Both the position numbers and the translations under genes were made by a program. Of a stretch of DNA of 7,358 bases, positions 6,103 to 7,358 are shown one piece after another. The notes under the pieces are model-generated. The model had not been told where the DNA came from. It saw nothing but the letters and a program-made list of their open reading frames with translations, and did not search any database. This stretch comes from an uncultured Clostridia bacterium (GTDB lineage: Bacteria > Bacillota > Clostridia > UBA1381). Location: positions 11,141 through 18,498 of the forward strand of contig CAJTPP010000052.1 in the NCBI GenBank assembly GCA_910578235.1, read 5' to 3'. Position 1 is the first letter of the stretch. Every line of letters starts with the position of its first letter.

Positions 6103-6108
6103 ACCTAC

Positions 6109-6137
6109 ATTCTATCATAAAAAATAAATAATGTCAA
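6109..6137 (-). promoter_or_regulatory. Strong sigma-A promoter for the antisense RNA
   Basis: Read on the - strand: TTGACA (6137-6132), a 17-bp spacer, and TAGAAT (6114-6109) preceded by an extended -10 TGA (6117-6115). The predicted start is near 6102. Its spacer is closer to the optimum than that of the toxin promoter, consistent with antitoxin RNA being made in excess. Confidence 0.83.
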
Positions 6138-6138
6138 T

Positions 6139-6166
6139 AAAGTGCGTGAAAATTCACGCGCTTTTT
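6139..6166 (+). terminator. Intrinsic terminator, probable end of the toxin mRNA
   Basis: The stem AAAGTGCGTGA/TCACGCGCTTT (6139-6149 with 6154-6164, one G-U pair) has a short loop and ends in TTTTT (6162-6166). With the start near 5892 this gives a toxin mRNA of about 275 nt that includes both arms of the inverted repeat. The stem abuts the -35 box of the antisense promoter. Confidence 0.78.
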
Positions 6167-6223
6167 GTATACATAAAAATGAAAGGCGGTGATAGTGTGG
6201 TAATAGGCGCAAAATATACATAG

Positions 6224-6282
6224 AAAGGGTAAGGTGATCCGGGTATCTCCCTTTGAGACGTGGGGTTATACGTCTTATTTTT
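6224..6282 (+). promoter_or_regulatory. Two-hairpin leader before the scaffold gene, possible attenuator
   Basis: Hairpin one pairs AAAGGG (6224-6229) with CCCTTT (6249-6254) and contains an inner GAT/ATC helix (6236-6238 with 6245-6247) closed by a CCGGGT loop. Hairpin two pairs AGACGT (6256-6261) with ACGTCT (6270-6275) over an 8-nt loop and is followed by TATTTTTAT, a terminator-like tail. The scaffold ribosome site follows at 6295. The compact tandem layout with only one base between the stems suggests a cis-acting RNA element. Structured leaders before phage scaffold genes (GP20-a, GP20-b motifs) have been proposed elsewhere; I cannot say this is one. The rest of 6167-6308 shows only tiny ORFs and no clear promoter. 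Confidence 0.5.
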
Positions 6283-6308
6283 ATACTAAATTTTAAGGAG
6301 GTTTTCGT

Positions 6309-6869
6309 ATGGAGGAAAACACAAATGTAACTGACGGAGCCATGACAGGGACGGATAACGCAACTGACACAGGCAACGCGCAGGGACAGGATAGCGGCGA
6401 GGAAACGCCGAAAACATATACAGCGGAGGAATTACAGGCGGAGAGCAACAGGCGCGTTACAGAGGCTCTAAAGACCGCAAGCGCGAAAGCGCAGACAGAT
6501 TTTGAGACAAAATTAAAAGAGGCTCGCTCCGAATGGGAAAAGGAAGCAAAAATGACGGCTGCCGAGCGTGAGAAAGCGGCGCGTGAGAAAGCGCAGAAGC
6601 AGTTTGAGCGGGAGCGCGCCGAATATCAGAAGGAAAGGCTTGAGTTTGAGGCGACAAAAATTCTGGCCGAAAAGAAATATCCCGTAGGCTTTGCAAAGAT
6701 GATTACCGCAATGGGCGAAGACGGTATGGAGGATAATGTAAAGGCTCTTGAAAGCATGCTGTCTGAGTACCGCGAAAGCGTTGTGGCGGAGCTTACGAAA
6801 GGAAAAACTCCGAAAATAGGAGGAGAAAAAACAGAAACAGATCCATTTTTAAGCGGATTTGGGAAATAA
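6309..6869 (+). CDS. Capsid scaffolding protein (DUF4355)
   Basis: A 186-residue protein with ribosome site AAGGAGG (6295-6301) 7 bases before the ATG. Scaffold proteins line the inside of the growing procapsid and leave before or during DNA packaging. The N-terminus (1-35) is acidic, low-complexity and rich in Thr, Gly and Asp. KTYTAEELQAESNRRVTEAL (35-54) is the typical opening of DUF4355 proteins. A long, highly charged coiled coil follows (about 55-120, with many Glu, Lys, Arg and Ala), then a helical domain with KYPVGFAKMITAMGEDGMED (123-142) and the conserved C-terminal DPFLSGFGK. The length is typical. It sits directly before the major capsid gene (16-base gap), as scaffolds almost always do, and is AT-poor compared with 5090-6170. 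Confidence 0.88.
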   Translation: MEENTNVTDGAMTGTDNATDTGNAQGQDSGEETPKTYTAEELQAESNRRVTEALKTASAKAQTDFETKLKEARSEWEKEAKMTAAEREKAAREKAQKQFERERAEYQKERLEFEATKILAEKKYPVGFAKMITAMGEDGMEDNVKALESMLSEYRESVVAELTKGKTPKIGGEKTETDPFLSGFGK

Positions 6870-6885
6870 GGAGGAATTTTAAATT

Positions 6886-7358
6886 ATGGCAATTAATTAT
6901 GCATCGAAATACGCAGCGCAGATTGACGAGCGTTTTTCAAAAGAAGCAATGTCCGCGGGAGCGGTCAATCAGGATTATGATTTTGTCGGAACAAAGACGG
7001 TAAACGTCTACAGCGTGCCGACGGCGGCAATGCATGATTATACAAGAACAGGCTCTAACCGTTACGGAACGCCCGAGGAACTGGAGAACAGTGTGCAGGA
7101 GCTTACAATGACGCAGGACAGAAGCTTCACATTCACAATTGACAGAGGTAATTATAATGACACGCAGATGTCGAACGCGGCCGGCATGGCGCTTCAAAGA
7201 CAGCTTCGCGAGGTTGTCGTGCCTGAGATTGATAAATACCGCTTTGCGAAGATATGCGCTAACGCGGGCACTACGGCTACAGGCGCGATTACCAAAACAA
7301 ACGCGTATGACGCGTTCCTTGACGGAACAACCGCGCTTGTGGATAACAATGTGCCGAC
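6886..7358 (+). CDS. Major capsid protein (N-terminal part, cut by window end)
   Basis: The ORF starts at ATG 6886, with AAGGAGG at 6868-6874, and stays open to the last base, giving 157 codons with no stop. The visible part begins MAINYASKYAAQIDERFSKE and contains AVNQDYDFVGTKTVNVYSVP, then YTRTGSNRYGTPEEL, then MTQDRSFTFTIDRGNYND and VVVPEIDKYRF. This pattern is common in major capsid proteins of Firmicutes siphophages whose scaffold is a separate DUF4355 protein. It forms the icosahedral shell. The N-terminal SKYAAQIDERF helix and the DRSFTFTIDRGN strand pair are the most typical pieces. Codon use is richer in G+C than in the preceding cassette (29 G/C in the 60 bases 6961-7020). The protein would normally continue for roughly another 130-200 residues. 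Confidence 0.9.
   Translation, partial: MAINYASKYAAQIDERFSKEAMSAGAVNQDYDFVGTKTVNVYSVPTAAMHDYTRTGSNRYGTPEELENSVQELTMTQDRSFTFTIDRGNYNDTQMSNAAGMALQRQLREVVVPEIDKYRFAKICANAGTTATGAITKTNAYDAFLDGTTALVDNNVP

Larger units (their letters stand above)
5894..6105. repeat. Imperfect inverted repeat (23 pairs) flanking the toxin ORF
   Basis: The left arm 5894-5918 and right arm 6078-6105 are complementary in two blocks. Block one is 5894-5905 (GGTAAGAGGGTA) with 6094-6105, 12 pairs including one G-U. Block two is 5908-5918 (CGGTTATTCTG) with 6078-6088, 11 perfect pairs. A small internal loop lies between them (5906-5907 against 6089-6093). The arms lie just downstream of the two facing promoters. The left arm is the 5' end of the toxin mRNA, and the complement of the right arm is the 5' end of the antisense RNA, so both RNAs begin with nearly the same sequence. 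Confidence 0.85.

Noticed and set aside
5894..6105. Inverted repeat as the ends of an insertion sequence or an attachment site
   Set aside because: The arms are only about 160 bases apart, enclose no transposase, show no target duplication, and lie at the start points of two facing promoters, which fits RNA control better.
6179..6223. 14-codon frame MKGGDSVVIGAKYT, or an 8-codon GTG start at 6197 preceded by AAAGGCGGTGA
   Set aside because: The ribosome site is fair for the GTG start, but the peptide is tiny, has no recognisable feature, and ends where the scaffold leader begins; it may be a gene remnant but cannot be supported.

Overview
This window is the packaging and head-assembly start of a tailed phage or prophage from a low-to-moderate G+C Firmicute, most likely of the class Clostridia. 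The reasons are the strong AAGGAGG ribosome sites, the sigma-A type promoters, the AT-leaning codon use, and a gene order that matches SPP1-like (gp6/gp7 type) siphophages. All recognisable protein genes lie on the + strand. No host flank, integrase or attachment site is visible, so I cannot tell prophage from free phage.

Layout. Positions 1-831 hold the end of an unidentified gene, a possible 10-residue leader peptide, a Cys-rich helix-turn-helix protein and a sigma-like late regulator (DUF1492/ArpU/RinA-like position and look). Positions 832-1070 have no long ORF. They hold a -10-like box, a long hairpin and an intrinsic terminator, together a possible small structured RNA of about 180 nt. 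Positions 1071-5577 are a tightly overlapping cassette: small terminase, large terminase, portal (SPP1 gp6 family) and minor head protein (SPP1 gp7/Mu F family). The C-terminus of the minor head protein looks like a polymorphic-toxin RNase domain of the Ntox50 type. A small gene at 5582-5818 (possible Sm-like barrel, possible immunity partner) follows with its own ribosome site and ends in a strong terminator.

The most unusual part is 5850-6167. Two near-consensus sigma-A promoters face each other there. The + one drives a short mRNA whose ribosome site is locked in a hairpin and whose ORF encodes a 24-residue hydrophobic peptide with a lysine-rich tail. The - one drives a roughly 90-nt RNA antisense to the end of that ORF and its 3' region, ending at its own intrinsic terminator. 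This has the full architecture of a type I toxin-antitoxin locus, placed inside the morphogenesis operon. The 5' ends of the two RNAs are near-identical because of a 23-bp inverted repeat, which would also let the toxin mRNA pair its own 5' and 3' ends.

From 6224 on, a two-hairpin leader with a U-rich tail precedes the scaffolding protein (DUF4355) and the major capsid protein, which runs off the window. Together the proteins build a procapsid: portal, scaffold and capsid form the shell, the minor head protein is included in it, and the terminase pair loads DNA through the portal. Local base composition drops sharply from about 5090 to 6170 (toxin-like domain, small gene, type I locus), suggesting that this stretch is an exchangeable conflict cassette set into an older head module.
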